A stretch of DNA of 64,000 nt, from positions 29,099-93,098 of the forward strand of contig JBGTSJ010000023.1 of assembly GCA_041940305.1 (NCBI GenBank), written 5' to 3'. The notes beneath the pieces were generated by a model. That model ran no database searches, had not been told where the DNA came from, and saw nothing but the letters and a program-made list of their open reading frames with translations. Below, one piece after another: positions 7,894-17,304 of the stretch. Each line of letters begins with the position of its first letter. Position 1 is the stretch's first letter. This stretch comes from JBGTSJ01 sp041940305 (GTDB lineage: Bacteria > Planctomycetota > Planctomycetia > Planctomycetales > Planctomycetaceae). Made by a program: the position numbers and the translations under genes.

Positions 7894-10638
7894 CTATCCC
7901 TCCAGGGTCCGCTTCCGTTCCTCGATCTTGTACGCCTCCAGCAGGTCCCCTTCCTTGACGTCGTTGAATCCATCCAGCCGGATGCCGCACTCCATGCCCT
8001 CGCGCACCTCACGCGCGTCGTCTTTCTCGCGCTTGAGCGAGGCGATGGGATAGTCGTTGAGCACCGTCTGGTCGCGGATCACGTGCATGCGGTTGGAGCG
8101 TTCGATCGTGCCGTTCAGCACGCGGCAGCCGGCGATTGTGCCGATCCGGCTGATCGGGAACGTCCGCAGCACGATGGCCCGGCCTGTGGCGATCTCCATC
8201 CGTTCGGGCCTCAGCAGCCCTTCCAACGCCTTCTTAATATCGTCGGTGACGTTGTAGATGATGTCGTAGCGCCGAATCTGCACGCCGTCCCGGTCGGCCA
8301 GCGTCTGCGCGCGGTCTTCCGCCACCACGTGGAAAGCGATGATAATGGCGCCCGTGGATGCAGCGAGCGTGACGTCGCTCTCGTTCACGCCGCCGACGCC
8401 GCTGTGCACGATGTTCAGCCGGACTTCCGGATGCTCGAATTTCTCGAGCTCCCCCCGGATCGCCTCGATGGATCCCGGGGTGTCCGCTTTCAGAATCAGG
8501 GGCAACGTCTGGACGGAGCCGTCGCGATCGGCGAAGAACGCCTCGAGCGTTTTTGGTCCACCGCGCTGTGCCAGCAGTTCGGTGCGACCCCGGTCGTGCC
8601 GCGTTTCGGCGACCGTCCGGGCATCCTCCAGATCGTCCATCGCAAAGAAGAAGTCGCCGGCCGCAGGAACCTCGTTGAGCCCGGAGACTTTCACCGGCGT
8701 GGACGGCCCTGCTTCCTCGATTTCGACGTTCTGGTCGGTGTACATCGAGCGGACCCGTCCGTACGCAGCGCCGCAGGAGATCACATCTCCGACGCGGAGG
8801 GTGCCACGGCGGACGACCAGCCATGCCAGCGGGCCGAGACCCTCGTCCCGGAACGCTTCCAGGCACACCCCTTCGGCCGGAATGTCGGACGGCGCCTGCA
8901 GTTCGTTGAGTTCGGCGGTGACCAGCAGCGTTTCCAGCAGATCATCCACTCCGGTTCCTTTGAGGGCCGAAACCCGCACCACTTCGGTATCTCCGCCCCA
9001 CTCCGAGGGAATGATTTCGTGCTGCGACAGTCCGGAGAGGACTTTCTGCTGGTCCACTCCCGGGAGGTCCACCTTGTTCATCGCCACGATAATGGGCACT
9101 TTCGCGGCCTTCGCGTGGGCAATGCATTCGACCGTCTGGGGCATGACTCCGTCGTCGGCCGCCACGACCAGCACGATCATGTCGGTCACGTTCGCGCCGC
9201 GGGCGCGCATCTCGCCGAAGGCGGCGTGCCCCGGGGTGTCCACGAACGTCAGCTTGTGGCCGTTGTGCTCCACCTGATAGGCGGCAATGTGCTGAGTAAT
9301 GCCTCCCGCCTCGCCGGCGACCACGTTGCTGGAGCGGATTCGGTCGACGAGCGTCGTCTTGCCGTGATCGACGTGTCCGAGGATCGTGATGATCGGCGGC
9401 CGCGTGACCAGCTCCGTGCCGGCATCGGCAAACTCCGAGTTGCTGCGCTGCAGACGCTCCATGAGCGCCTCCTCCACCGTCTCCGGTTTCTCGATGGTCA
9501 GATCGACGCCGAGCTCCAGCGCCACTTCGAGCGCCGTCTCCTCGTCGAGCACGTCGTTGATCGTCGCCATCTGTCCGGCCCGGAACAGAATTCCGATGAT
9601 GTCCCGCGCCGGCCGCCCCAACGCCTCCGAGAAGTCGCGGATCGTGACCGGAGTCGTGACCGTCGCCTCCGTCTTGAGCGTGACGGGGCCGCCGCGACTG
9701 CGGCGCTTCGGGAACCGTGTAAACCGTCCCGAACCTTCATCGTCCTCGACGTCTTTGGTCCGCTGTCGCTTTCGGCGGCGTTCCTCGCGCCCCTCCGCCA
9801 GCCCCAGGCTCCGCGGTTTCCCTTTGCGGACGTCCGATTCATCCTCCTCCACGCCCCCGACGGCTCGTGGTTTCTTGCTCTCGTCCTTGTGCTTTTTGAG
9901 GATGCTTGCCAGCGGGCTCGAGCTCTTCAGCTGGTCCGCCGTCAGCCGCACTTCGGGCTTCTGGGCGGGCTCCTCGGTGCGGGCCGTCGGGCTCGGCGTC
10001 TTGAATGTCGGGGTGGCGACGCTCGGCAGGGACGGGCCTTTCTTCGGGCGCTCACGCCGGGACTTGTTGTCCAGATCGCGAATCGAACCCCGCGGCTTCA
10101 TCTCGCGGATGCCCGAGAGCCCCGCGCCTGTCGGCGCTACGTAATCGGAACGTGACATCGGCGTAGAACGGGGCTTCTCCGGCGCCACCGGATCGCCGTC
10201 ATCGCTATCGTCTTCGGGCTGCTGCTCGGCCGTCGCTGCCGCAGGCTGCGTTGCTTCGACGGGGGGCTCTGGTTCCGCCGGCGCCTCTTCCGGGGACAGC
10301 ACCGCATCCTCGGTCGCCTGTTCGGAAGCGAGCTCTTCATCCCCCTTGGCTCGTCGCCGTACGCTTCCCAGCGGCCCCATGGTGCGAATCTGGCGCACCG
10401 GGCCGCTGCGGTCCGGGGGCGGCTCGCGCGTGAGCGTCGCCGACTCCGCCGCGGCTGCCGAAGGCTTCCCCGCCGAGCGCGCCTGCTTCAGGTGCTCCAT
10501 CAGCCGGTCTTTCTCCTCCGGCGTGATGCTGGCCAGCGGCGACGCCTTCACGTCCAGCCCTGCATCATTGCAGTGCTGAATGAGGTCCTTGCTGTCGATA
10601 TCCAGTTCTTTCGCTAGCGCGAAAATGCGAATCTTCAA
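7894..10638 (-). CDS. infB: Translation initiation factor IF-2
   Basis: A 914-residue initiation GTPase that delivers initiator tRNA to the ribosome. The N-terminus K-I-R-I-F-A-L-A-K-E-L matches the IF2_N domain. A long charged, Pro/Glu-rich linker follows (to about residue 390). The G domain has G-H-V-D-H-G-K-T-T, D-T-P-G-H-A-A-F and N-K-V-D, followed by domains II-IV ending in G-D-L-L-E-A-Y. The likely start is a TTG at 10638, which puts the family N-terminus first and sits behind AGAGGCGAGGC; another TTG six codons upstream is possible. It is 101 bases downstream of nusA. Confidence 0.95.
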   Translation of the reverse strand: MKIRIFALAKELDIDSKDLIQHCNDAGLDVKASPLASITPEEKDRLMEHLKQARSAGKPSAAAAESATLTREPPPDRSGPVRQIRTMGPLGSVRRRAKGDEELASEQATEDAVLSPEEAPAEPEPPVEATQPAAATAEQQPEDDSDDGDPVAPEKPRSTPMSRSDYVAPTGAGLSGIREMKPRGSIRDLDNKSRRERPKKGPSLPSVATPTFKTPSPTARTEEPAQKPEVRLTADQLKSSSPLASILKKHKDESKKPRAVGGVEEDESDVRKGKPRSLGLAEGREERRRKRQRTKDVEDDEGSGRFTRFPKRRSRGGPVTLKTEATVTTPVTIRDFSEALGRPARDIIGILFRAGQMATINDVLDEETALEVALELGVDLTIEKPETVEEALMERLQRSNSEFADAGTELVTRPPIITILGHVDHGKTTLVDRIRSSNVVAGEAGGITQHIAAYQVEHNGHKLTFVDTPGHAAFGEMRARGANVTDMIVLVVAADDGVMPQTVECIAHAKAAKVPIIVAMNKVDLPGVDQQKVLSGLSQHEIIPSEWGGDTEVVRVSALKGTGVDDLLETLLVTAELNELQAPSDIPAEGVCLEAFRDEGLGPLAWLVVRRGTLRVGDVISCGAAYGRVRSMYTDQNVEIEEAGPSTPVKVSGLNEVPAAGDFFFAMDDLEDARTVAETRHDRGRTELLAQRGGPKTLEAFFADRDGSVQTLPLILKADTPGSIEAIRGELEKFEHPEVRLNIVHSGVGGVNESDVTLAASTGAIIIAFHVVAEDRAQTLADRDGVQIRRYDIIYNVTDDIKKALEGLLRPERMEIATGRAIVLRTFPISRIGTIAGCRVLNGTIERSNRMHVIRDQTVLNDYPIASLKREKDDAREVREGMECGIRLDGFNDVKEGDLLEAYKIEERKRTLEG

Positions 10639-10739
10639 GCCTCGCCTCTCGTTCAAACCTCAAGACCGGTTGGTTGCTTCATGCACAGCTCCCTGTCATC
10701 GGACAGCCCTCCACCGCCCGCACGCAGCCGTCTCGCACT

Positions 10740-12476
10740 TCATGCCTCGGTCGACTCCGCCGCCCGTTCGCTTCGCGACTCATCGACCAGGTCCGCCGCA
10801 TCGTCCGTGTCAGTCTCTGCGCCGGCGGCCGCGCCGGCTTCCGAGTCCATTCCCAAGGCTTCCAGTTCCTCCTTCGCCTCCCGAACCTCCTCGTGCGCAT
10901 CGACCTTTGACGACGATGCGTCGTCGTCGCTCGACGCCTCGGCCGACGGGTCCGGCACCGGCTTTCGGGACGTCTCGATCTCGTCCGAAACCTCCCGCGC
11001 CACCGCCAGATCATGCTCCTCCGCAGAGGCAGCCTCCGCTTCCGCGGCCTCCTCCTCTTCCACAGCCTCCGCTGCGCTGGCCTCGCCCTCGACACTCGCC
11101 TCCGCCGTGTCACCCAACTCAGCTGCCTCTTCGGCCGCAGCTGGTTCGGATTCAGCTGAAGCCTCCGACTCGCCGACAGCTTCTCCCGCAGCGCCCTCGG
11201 TGTCTCCGGCCGCCTCAGCGGCTGCAGCCGCTTCGGCCGCGGCCTCCGCTTCGGCCGCCTGTTGGGCCGCCGCCTCGAGCCGTGCCCGCCGCTGCTGTTC
11301 CTTCTTGAGATCCGCCTCGCGCTCCTCGCGTTCGCTTTCCACGTCTGCGTACGCGACGATTTCGTCGCACTGTTCCTCGGTCAACCCTCCCAGCTCGGCC
11401 AGCTGGTCCGGCTCGATGACCGAGAGGTCGTCGAAGCTGAAGAATCCCTGAGACACCAGCAGTTCCGCCAGCTCCTCCGTCACGTGCGGCACTACGGAAA
11501 ACGCCGACACGGATCGGTCGAGCTGCTCGTCCAGCTCTTCCCGCGTCATCACCTCGATGTCCCAGCCCACCAGTTTCGACGCCAGCCGGACGTTCTGGCC
11601 TTTCTTCCCGATCGCGAGCGACAACTGATCTTCCTTCACGAGCACAATCACACGCCCCAGCATGGGACAGAGGATGACGTCCTCGACCTCGGCGGGCTGC
11701 AGTGCGTTTGGAATCAGCACCTGCAGCGAGTCGTTCCAGCGGACGATGTCGATGCGCTCTCCTGCCAGTTCGTCGACGATGCTGCGGATTCGCGAGCCCC
11801 GAACGCCGACGCACGCCCCGACCGCATCGATGCTGTTGTCGTAACAGGAGACCGCCACCTTCGACCGGTACCCGGCCTCCCGAGCGAGCGACCGTACCTC
11901 GATCACACGGTCGGCCACTTCGGGGATTTCCACTTCGAACAGCCGCCGCACCAGCTCCGGATGATTCCGCGAGAGAATCACCTTTACCCGACTGCCGACC
12001 TTGCGCACCTCCAGCACCACCGAGCGGACCCGCTCGTTCACGCGGTGCGTTTCGCCGGGGATCTGCTCGCTTTTGGGAAGCAGCGCTTCGACTTTTCCCA
12101 AGTTGACGATCGCCACGCCGTGATCGATGCGGGTGATCGTCCCGGTCATCAGTTCGCCGCGCTGGGCCGTGAATTCGTCGAACAGGGAGTCCCGCTCCGC
12201 CTCGCGGATCTTCTGGATCATCACCTGCTTGGCCGTCTGGGCGTCGATGCGTCCCAGCAGGTCCAACTCGTCCGGCGGAATGTCGCTCCCCTCCAGCTTG
12301 ATCGTCCGCTCCCCGGATTCGCGGTCAATCTGCACCGCCAGATCGGCTTCCTCACCGTAGTGTTTCTTCGCGGCCGAGGTGATCGCCTGTTCGATGGCGT
12401 CGAACACGATCTCCTTGGGAATGCCCTTGTCGCGATGGATCGTGTCGACGATCCGCAGGATCTCACTGCTGTTCAT
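10740..12476 (-). CDS. nusA: Transcription factor NusA with a long acidic C-terminal tail
   Basis: A 578-residue protein. The N-terminal RNA-polymerase-binding domain, S1 domain (G-T-I-T-R-I-D-H-G-V-A-I-V) and two KH domains (A-C-V-G-V-R-G-S-R and A-I-G-K-K-G-Q-N-V-R) are all clear, followed by one HhH-like segment (residues ~325-370). From about 372 to the end the sequence is low-complexity Ala/Glu/Ser/Asp, about 200 residues, with a coiled-coil start (E-R-E-E-R-E-A-D-L-K-K-E-Q-Q-R-R). NusA modulates pausing, termination and antitermination. It heads the nusA-infB-rbfA block; rimP, the usual upstream gene, is not here. A promoter and internal terminator lie in its leader. Confidence 0.95.
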   Translation of the reverse strand: MNSSEILRIVDTIHRDKGIPKEIVFDAIEQAITSAAKKHYGEEADLAVQIDRESGERTIKLEGSDIPPDELDLLGRIDAQTAKQVMIQKIREAERDSLFDEFTAQRGELMTGTITRIDHGVAIVNLGKVEALLPKSEQIPGETHRVNERVRSVVLEVRKVGSRVKVILSRNHPELVRRLFEVEIPEVADRVIEVRSLAREAGYRSKVAVSCYDNSIDAVGACVGVRGSRIRSIVDELAGERIDIVRWNDSLQVLIPNALQPAEVEDVILCPMLGRVIVLVKEDQLSLAIGKKGQNVRLASKLVGWDIEVMTREELDEQLDRSVSAFSVVPHVTEELAELLVSQGFFSFDDLSVIEPDQLAELGGLTEEQCDEIVAYADVESEREEREADLKKEQQRRARLEAAAQQAAEAEAAAEAAAAAEAAGDTEGAAGEAVGESEASAESEPAAAEEAAELGDTAEASVEGEASAAEAVEEEEAAEAEAASAEEHDLAVAREVSDEIETSRKPVPDPSAEASSDDDASSSKVDAHEEVREAKEELEALGMDSEAGAAAGAETDTDDAADLVDESRSERAAESTEA

Positions 12477-12970
12477 GACGTCTTGCCGCGGGCTGAAGGT
12501 GTCGCGATCGTTGCCGTACCGGGAGCGGCCGCGTGTTTCGACCGTTCCGTCCGGCTCATGAGTGACTACGAGTGGCGTCGGTGGATTCCGGTTTCTCGAT
12601 GCTCCTGCGTGCCGACAAAAAAAGTGGGCTCATGTCCCACTCACTTCGCCGCCACGGCCGGGACACAAACATCCGCAGCGGCCTGCCGCCTGCAGACGAA
12701 ACCACGCCTGCAAGCGACCCGCCGGAGTCGCGGAGCACCGGCCAGATTCTCTACCGACGCTTACATGAGCAACCTCGTGTCACGTGGTCGCGCACCGATC
12801 CGGAACGTCATTTCGCACCTGCATTCTCGCTGACGCCCCGAGCCGCGGCGAAGGCCGTGCCTCGACTCCGACAGTACAGCTGCCGACTCCTTTTGTCGGT
12901 GAGGATGCACGCGCATCCCGCCCGCTCCCGGAAATCCCTCCGAAAGCGGCAAAAGTCGAAGCTGCTAATT
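12477..12970 (-). ncRNA. Candidate structured leader RNA (attenuator) upstream of nusA
   Basis: A 794-base gap separates nusA from the divergent gene at 13271. A strong promoter fires into it, an intrinsic terminator ends at 12617, and no convincing protein lies between. The predicted ~350-nt RNA has hairpins such as GGATGC-GCGT-GCATCC (minus strand, near 12901-12920) and CCGAC-AAAAGGA-GTCGG (about 12880-12899). It lacks the recognisable cores of tmRNA, RNase P RNA or SRP RNA. It could be a free small RNA or, more likely, an attenuator whose read-through sets nusA expression. Confidence 0.5.
12617..12641 (-). terminator. Intrinsic terminator in the nusA leader
   Basis: On the minus strand: stem AGTGGG, loop ACATGAG, stem CCCACT, running straight into seven T residues. 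It is a textbook Rho-independent terminator placed 140 bases before the nusA start codon and about 350 bases after the promoter. No coding sequence ends just before it. Confidence 0.85.
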
Positions 12971-12976
12971 GGGTTA

Positions 12977-13005
12977 ACCATAGAAATCCGGCCGCGCGAA
13001 GTCAA
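12977..13005 (-). promoter_or_regulatory. Sigma-70-type promoter for the nusA leader
   Basis: On the minus strand TTGACT (13005-13000), a 17-base spacer and TATGGT (12982-12977). The expected start of transcription is near 12970. This is one of the best promoter matches in the window and points towards nusA. Confidence 0.75.
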
Positions 13006-13270
13006 GCCGCAGCGATCGATTCATTCGTCCATGCGATCCAGTTTGCGGGTGGCGCGGAGGGGTTCGCCCGCGAACTCACTGCTCCGGTCGGAATCCATGC
13101 ATCGGCGAGTGTTCTTGTCGCGGCGGTTCCTTGGTACCTCAAAGCGCCGGGGGCTTTAGCAGGTCGCGTCGGACTCGCTGCCCTGTTGAAGCGCAGTCGA
13201 CTCAGCGGTTATAAGAAAAGATGTCCCCCCTTTATCGAACACCCCGCTACGACTGCAGATCGGTCTCGTG

Positions 13271-16200
13271 ATGTGTCCTGACCGCTTCTCCTGCCCCGCC
13301 TGGTCCCTGCTGCTTCTATTCACCATTCTCTCCCCGGGAGCCTCCGTGCTCTCGGCCGCGGAGCCGGTGGGTGAACTGGACCCTGAGCACGCCGCGAAGA
13401 TGGAGCGGGGGCTTGGCATCTTCGAGGAGCATGTCCGGCCGATCCTCGTCAATAACTGTCTCCGCTGTCATGGGGGGGAGGAGACTGAAGGGGAGTTCAG
13501 TCTGGCGACGCGCGAGAATCTGCTCCAAGGGGGGAGTAGCGGACCGGCTGTGAAACTCGGAGACGCCGATGCCAGCCGGATGATGTCGCTGATCCGGCAT
13601 GAGGAAGAGCCCTACATGCCGATGGACGCCGCCCGGCTCTCCGACGCCGAGATCGCTCATGTCGCCGAGTGGATCAACAACCTGGCCCCCTACGACACGC
13701 CGCTCGTCGGGGAAGGTGAATCTGGCGACTGGACGGAGCGGGAAGTTCCGCCGGAGGCGCGGCAGTTCTGGTCGTTCCAGCCGCTGGCGGATGTCCAGCC
13801 TCCGGATGTCGAATCGGCCGAATGGGGGACGACCCCCGTCGACCGCTTTGTCCTGAAGAGCCTGCACGACCAGGGGCTGCAGCCGAACGGCGCGGCCGAT
13901 CGCCGGACGCTGGTTCGGCGGGCGTACCTCGATCTGCTGGGCATCCCGCCAACGCCCGATCAGGTGGATGACTTTGTCAACGATCCGGCGCCGGACGCCT
14001 GGCCGCGACTGATCGACGACCTGCTGGCCAGTCCGCATTACGGCGAGCGGTGGGGGCGGCACTGGCTGGATCTGGCCCGATTTGCCGAGAGCCACGGGTT
14101 CGAGCATGACTACGACCGGCCGTCCGCCTATCACTATCGCGACTTCGTCATTCAGGCGCTCAACGCCGGGATGCCGTACGACCAGTTCGTGCAGTGGCAG
14201 CTCGCCGGTGATGAACTTGCTCCCGATGAGCGGCTGGCGCTGATGGCGACCGGGTTTCTGGCGGCGGGCGTGCACAGCACGCAGATCACCATCAGCGAAG
14301 CGGAGAAGCACCGCTACGACGAGATGGACGACATGCTGAATACGACCACGACGGCGTTTCTGGCGATGACCGTCGGCTGCGCCCGCTGCCATGACCACAA
14401 GTTCGATCCGATCCCGGCCGCCGACTACTACCGGCTGCTCTCGACGTTCACGACGACGATCCGGAGCGAGGTCGAGATCAACTTCGATCCTGAGGGATAC
14501 GCGGCAGAGAAAGCGGCTCACGAAGCGGCTCTGGCGCCGCTCGTCGAGGCCCGCAACCAGTACGAGCAGGGAGAACTGCAGCAGCGATTTGAGTCCTGGG
14601 TCGTTTCGAACCCGTCCGTCACGGAGTTTCCGAAGTGGATCGTGCTCGACGCGGCGGCGAAGTCACATGGCGGTGCGACGCTGGAGAAACTGCCGGACGG
14701 TTCGTTTCTTGCGACCGGCGCGAATCCGCTGCACGAGACGTACGTCTTCACGGCGACGGTGGATGTCCCGCGGCTGACGGCCATCCGGCTGGAGGCTCTG
14801 TCCGATCCGTCGCTCACCAAGGGAGGCCCCGGCCGGGCGAGCAACGGCAACTTTGCGCTCAGCGACCTCAAGCTTACGGCGCGTCCTGCCGGGTCGGACG
14901 AGGCCGCGGCCGACGTTCCGCTGTCCGGTGCGGTGGCCACGTTCGAGCAGACGCCGTCGCTGCTCGTCGCGGCTGCGATCGATGCGGACCCGCTGAGCGC
15001 GTGGGCGGTCGATCCGGAGTTCGGGAAGGATCACGCCGCCGTGTTCGGCCTCGCCCAGCCGCTCGACAATGACGGGCCGGTCGAACTGACGTTCACGCTG
15101 AAGTTCAGCAACAACGTGAATCACAGCATCGGCCGCCCGCGGCTGTCGGTGACCGCGGCGGACGAGGCTCTGTCGCTGGAGGGAGAATCGGTGCGGCAGT
15201 CGGTCATTGCCGCGCTGGCAACTCCGGCCGGTCAACGGAACGATGAGCAGCAGGCGGCGCTGTTCGACTGGTTCCGCCGGCGCGACCCGGAGTGGCAGCG
15301 GCTGAATGCGGCCGTCGCAGCGCACCAGCAGTCCGCCCCGCAACCTCCGCTGCAGAAAGTTCTCATCGCCAGCGAGGGGCTGCCGCCGCTCAAGCTGCAC
15401 ACGCAGTCGCCGCGGGAATACTTCGACGAGACGTTCTTCCTCAAGCGGGGGGATGTGGACCAGAAGGTGCGGCCGGCGGCGCCGGGGTTTCTGCAGGCGG
15501 TATCGCTGGAGGGAGACGAGGCCAGAGGTCAGAGGTCAGAGGCCGGTGAACAGCGATCCTCCGTGATCGGCGACGTCGTGATTTATACGAGTGAAGTAAC
15601 GTCGTCCCTCGATCGAATGGCCTCGCCTGCATGGACGCCTCCTACCGAGTGGAATCCGTCCGGCCGCCGCACGCAGCTGGCGATGTGGATGACGGATGTG
15701 GACGAGGGGGCCGGACGATTGCTGGCGAGGGTGATCGTGAACCGGTTGTGGCAGCATCACTATGGGCGCGGGATCGTGGCGACGCCGAGCGACTTCGGGC
15801 AGCAGGGGGAGCGGCCGACGCATCCGGAACTGCTTGACTGGCTGGCGGGCGAACTCATCCGGCACGACTGGGACCTCAAGCCACTGCACCGGTTGATGAT
15901 GACCAGCAGTGCGTATCAGCAGTCGGCGGCGCTCGACGATGACAAGGCAGCGATTGATCCCGACAACCGCTCCGTGTGGCGGTTTGCCCGCCGCCGGCTC
16001 GAGGCCGAAGTCATTCGGGACTCGCTGCTGGCGGTGAGCGGACGACTCAACGCCACGATGTACGGCCCCGGCACGCTCGACCGCAGTATGACCCGTCGCA
16101 GCATCTACTTCACGGTCAAGCGGAGCGAACTCGTTCCGGCCATGCTGGTCTTCGACGCCCCCGACGCTCTGGGGGGCCTGCCGGATCGTCCGGCGACGAC

Positions 16201-16483
16201 CGTCGCACCGCAGGCCCTGTATCTGATGAACAACGAGCAGGTCCGCCAGTGCGCCGCGGCCCTCGCGGCGGACATTGCTGGGGATGCCGACACGGTCACG
16301 ACTGCCTTCCGGCAGACCATCGGCCGGGGTCCCGATGAAACGGAGCGCGACGCCGCCCGGCAGTTCCTCGTGCAGCAAGCCGAGCTGCACGGGAGCGCAG
16401 CAACGCCCGATCCGCAGCACGCCGCGCTGGTCGACTTCTGCCAGGTGCTACTGGGGCTGAATGAGTTCGCGTATCTGGAGTAG
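13271..16483 (+). CDS. DUF1549/DUF1553 protein with cytochrome-c-like motifs
   Basis: A 1070-residue exported planctomycete protein. A signal peptide (L-L-L-L-F-T-I-L) is followed by a PSCyt1-type segment with C-L-R-C-H at residues 63-67. DUF1549 starts near 190 (L-V-R-R-A-Y-L-D-L-L-G-I-P-P) and contains C-A-R-C-H-D-H-K-F-D-P near 370. A middle region is unassigned, and DUF1553 fills about 790-1040 (A-R-V-I-V-N-R-L-W-Q-H-H-Y-G-R-G-I-V). The function is unknown; such proteins are often paired with DUF1501 proteins, but none is adjacent here. An in-frame heptamer array encodes about nine residues near 750. ATG 13271 is preferred to the GTG just before it. Confidence 0.9.
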   Translation: MCPDRFSCPAWSLLLLFTILSPGASVLSAAEPVGELDPEHAAKMERGLGIFEEHVRPILVNNCLRCHGGEETEGEFSLATRENLLQGGSSGPAVKLGDADASRMMSLIRHEEEPYMPMDAARLSDAEIAHVAEWINNLAPYDTPLVGEGESGDWTEREVPPEARQFWSFQPLADVQPPDVESAEWGTTPVDRFVLKSLHDQGLQPNGAADRRTLVRRAYLDLLGIPPTPDQVDDFVNDPAPDAWPRLIDDLLASPHYGERWGRHWLDLARFAESHGFEHDYDRPSAYHYRDFVIQALNAGMPYDQFVQWQLAGDELAPDERLALMATGFLAAGVHSTQITISEAEKHRYDEMDDMLNTTTTAFLAMTVGCARCHDHKFDPIPAADYYRLLSTFTTTIRSEVEINFDPEGYAAEKAAHEAALAPLVEARNQYEQGELQQRFESWVVSNPSVTEFPKWIVLDAAAKSHGGATLEKLPDGSFLATGANPLHETYVFTATVDVPRLTAIRLEALSDPSLTKGGPGRASNGNFALSDLKLTARPAGSDEAAADVPLSGAVATFEQTPSLLVAAAIDADPLSAWAVDPEFGKDHAAVFGLAQPLDNDGPVELTFTLKFSNNVNHSIGRPRLSVTAADEALSLEGESVRQSVIAALATPAGQRNDEQQAALFDWFRRRDPEWQRLNAAVAAHQQSAPQPPLQKVLIASEGLPPLKLHTQSPREYFDETFFLKRGDVDQKVRPAAPGFLQAVSLEGDEARGQRSEAGEQRSSVIGDVVIYTSEVTSSLDRMASPAWTPPTEWNPSGRRTQLAMWMTDVDEGAGRLLARVIVNRLWQHHYGRGIVATPSDFGQQGERPTHPELLDWLAGELIRHDWDLKPLHRLMMTSSAYQQSAALDDDKAAIDPDNRSVWRFARRRLEAEVIRDSLLAVSGRLNATMYGPGTLDRSMTRRSIYFTVKRSELVPAMLVFDAPDALGGLPDRPATTVAPQALYLMNNEQVRQCAAALAADIAGDADTVTTAFRQTIGRGPDETERDAARQFLVQQAELHGSAATPDPQHAALVDFCQVLLGLNEFAYLE
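15518..15545. repeat. In-frame heptanucleotide array (GAGGTCA type) inside the DUF1549/1553 gene
   Basis: Four exact-register units: GAGGCCA, GAGGTCA, GAGGTCA, GAGGCCG. It encodes E-A-R-G-Q-R-S-E-A, a charged stretch that interrupts the sequence between the middle region and DUF1553. The same unit occurs inside the glutamine synthetase gene at 45834-45875. Confidence 0.85.
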
Positions 16484-16527
16484 GGCAGACTTCCAAGTCC
16501 GACCGCCCTAACGGAATTGCTGTCCGC

Positions 16528-16845
16528 ATGCCCGCCGAACCACACCTGCCGACCGGGAGCTGGGTGCACGCCGCATTGCGCAAGCGGCCGGGGGAATTGC
16601 CCGACTGGGTGCTGTCGCCCAGTCAGTGCGAGACGAGCGCAGATCTCGCTTTCTTCGTGGCCGGACTATGCGGAGTGATCGCCGCCGGCGCAGTAGCCCT
16701 CTTCACTGTCACACGCGCGCCCGACCTGAACTGGCTCATCTGGGTGGCTGCTGTCGTCGTGATGGTGGCTGTGGACTGCGCCTTCTCGCGACCGCGAACC
16801 ATCGAACGGAAAGCCCGCGCGATTCTCAGACGCTCAATACAATGA
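16528..16845 (+). CDS. Small two-helix membrane protein
   Basis: A 105-residue protein with a soluble N-terminus of about 40 residues, two hydrophobic helices (F-F-V-A-G-L-C-G-V-I-A-A-G-A-V-A-L and L-I-W-V-A-A-V-V-V-M-V-A-V) and a basic tail (R-K-A-R-A-I-L-R-R). Its stop codon overlaps the next start (ATGA), which supports both small genes being real. No family recognised. Confidence 0.6.
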   Translation: MPAEPHLPTGSWVHAALRKRPGELPDWVLSPSQCETSADLAFFVAGLCGVIAAGAVALFTVTRAPDLNWLIWVAAVVVMVAVDCAFSRPRTIERKARAILRRSIQ

Positions 16846-17057
16846 CTGCCAAACCCCGCACGTCGCCAGTATCGTTTCTGATTCGGAGCGTGCTCATACT
16901 GGCCGGGGGAGCCGTAACCGGAACGTGTTTCTACGTTGCGTTCATCGGGCTGGTAGTGCAGTACGGCGATGCACCTGGCTGGATGCTGATAGTCGGCGTG
17001 ATCTGCTCTTCGCTATCAATGATCTTCGTCGGCTGGCTGACCGAGCCGAAGGAATGA
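16842..17057 (+). CDS. Small two-helix membrane protein, coupled to the previous gene
   Basis: A 71-residue protein made of a short polar start, a helix (S-V-L-I-L-A-G-G-A-V-T-G), a second helix (W-M-L-I-V-G-V-I-C-S-S-L-S-M-I) and a short acidic end. ATG 16842 overlaps the upstream TGA. No family recognised; the two proteins may form a pair in the membrane. Confidence 0.55.
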   Translation: MTAKPRTSPVSFLIRSVLILAGGAVTGTCFYVAFIGLVVQYGDAPGWMLIVGVICSSLSMIFVGWLTEPKE

Positions 17058-17304
17058 CCGCCATGACCGCTGGACGCTGCTCACGTGCCTGACGATGGCG
17101 GGTGTGCCGCTGGCGGGGCAGCCATGCTGTGTGCCCGTGATCATTTGAGCGGAGCTGCGGTTTGGGAGACGCATTGTGTTGTTCTGCGAAGTCTGTGATT
17201 CGATTCTGCTGCCCTAGTCGCCTCCTTGTGGTAGAACACGGGGACTCTGGGCACGACCGCGGCCAGATGGTCCGGGAGCGTTGCTCGATCTCAGGAGAGT
17301 TCAC

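Noticed and set aside
7738..10155. Plus-strand open frame of about 805 codons
   Set aside because: Antisense to infB, which has unmistakable GTPase motifs.
12618..12970. tmRNA, RNase P RNA or SRP RNA gene upstream of nusA
   Set aside because: I looked for the tmRNA tRNA-like ends, the conserved RNase P core and the SRP apical loop on the minus strand and found none.
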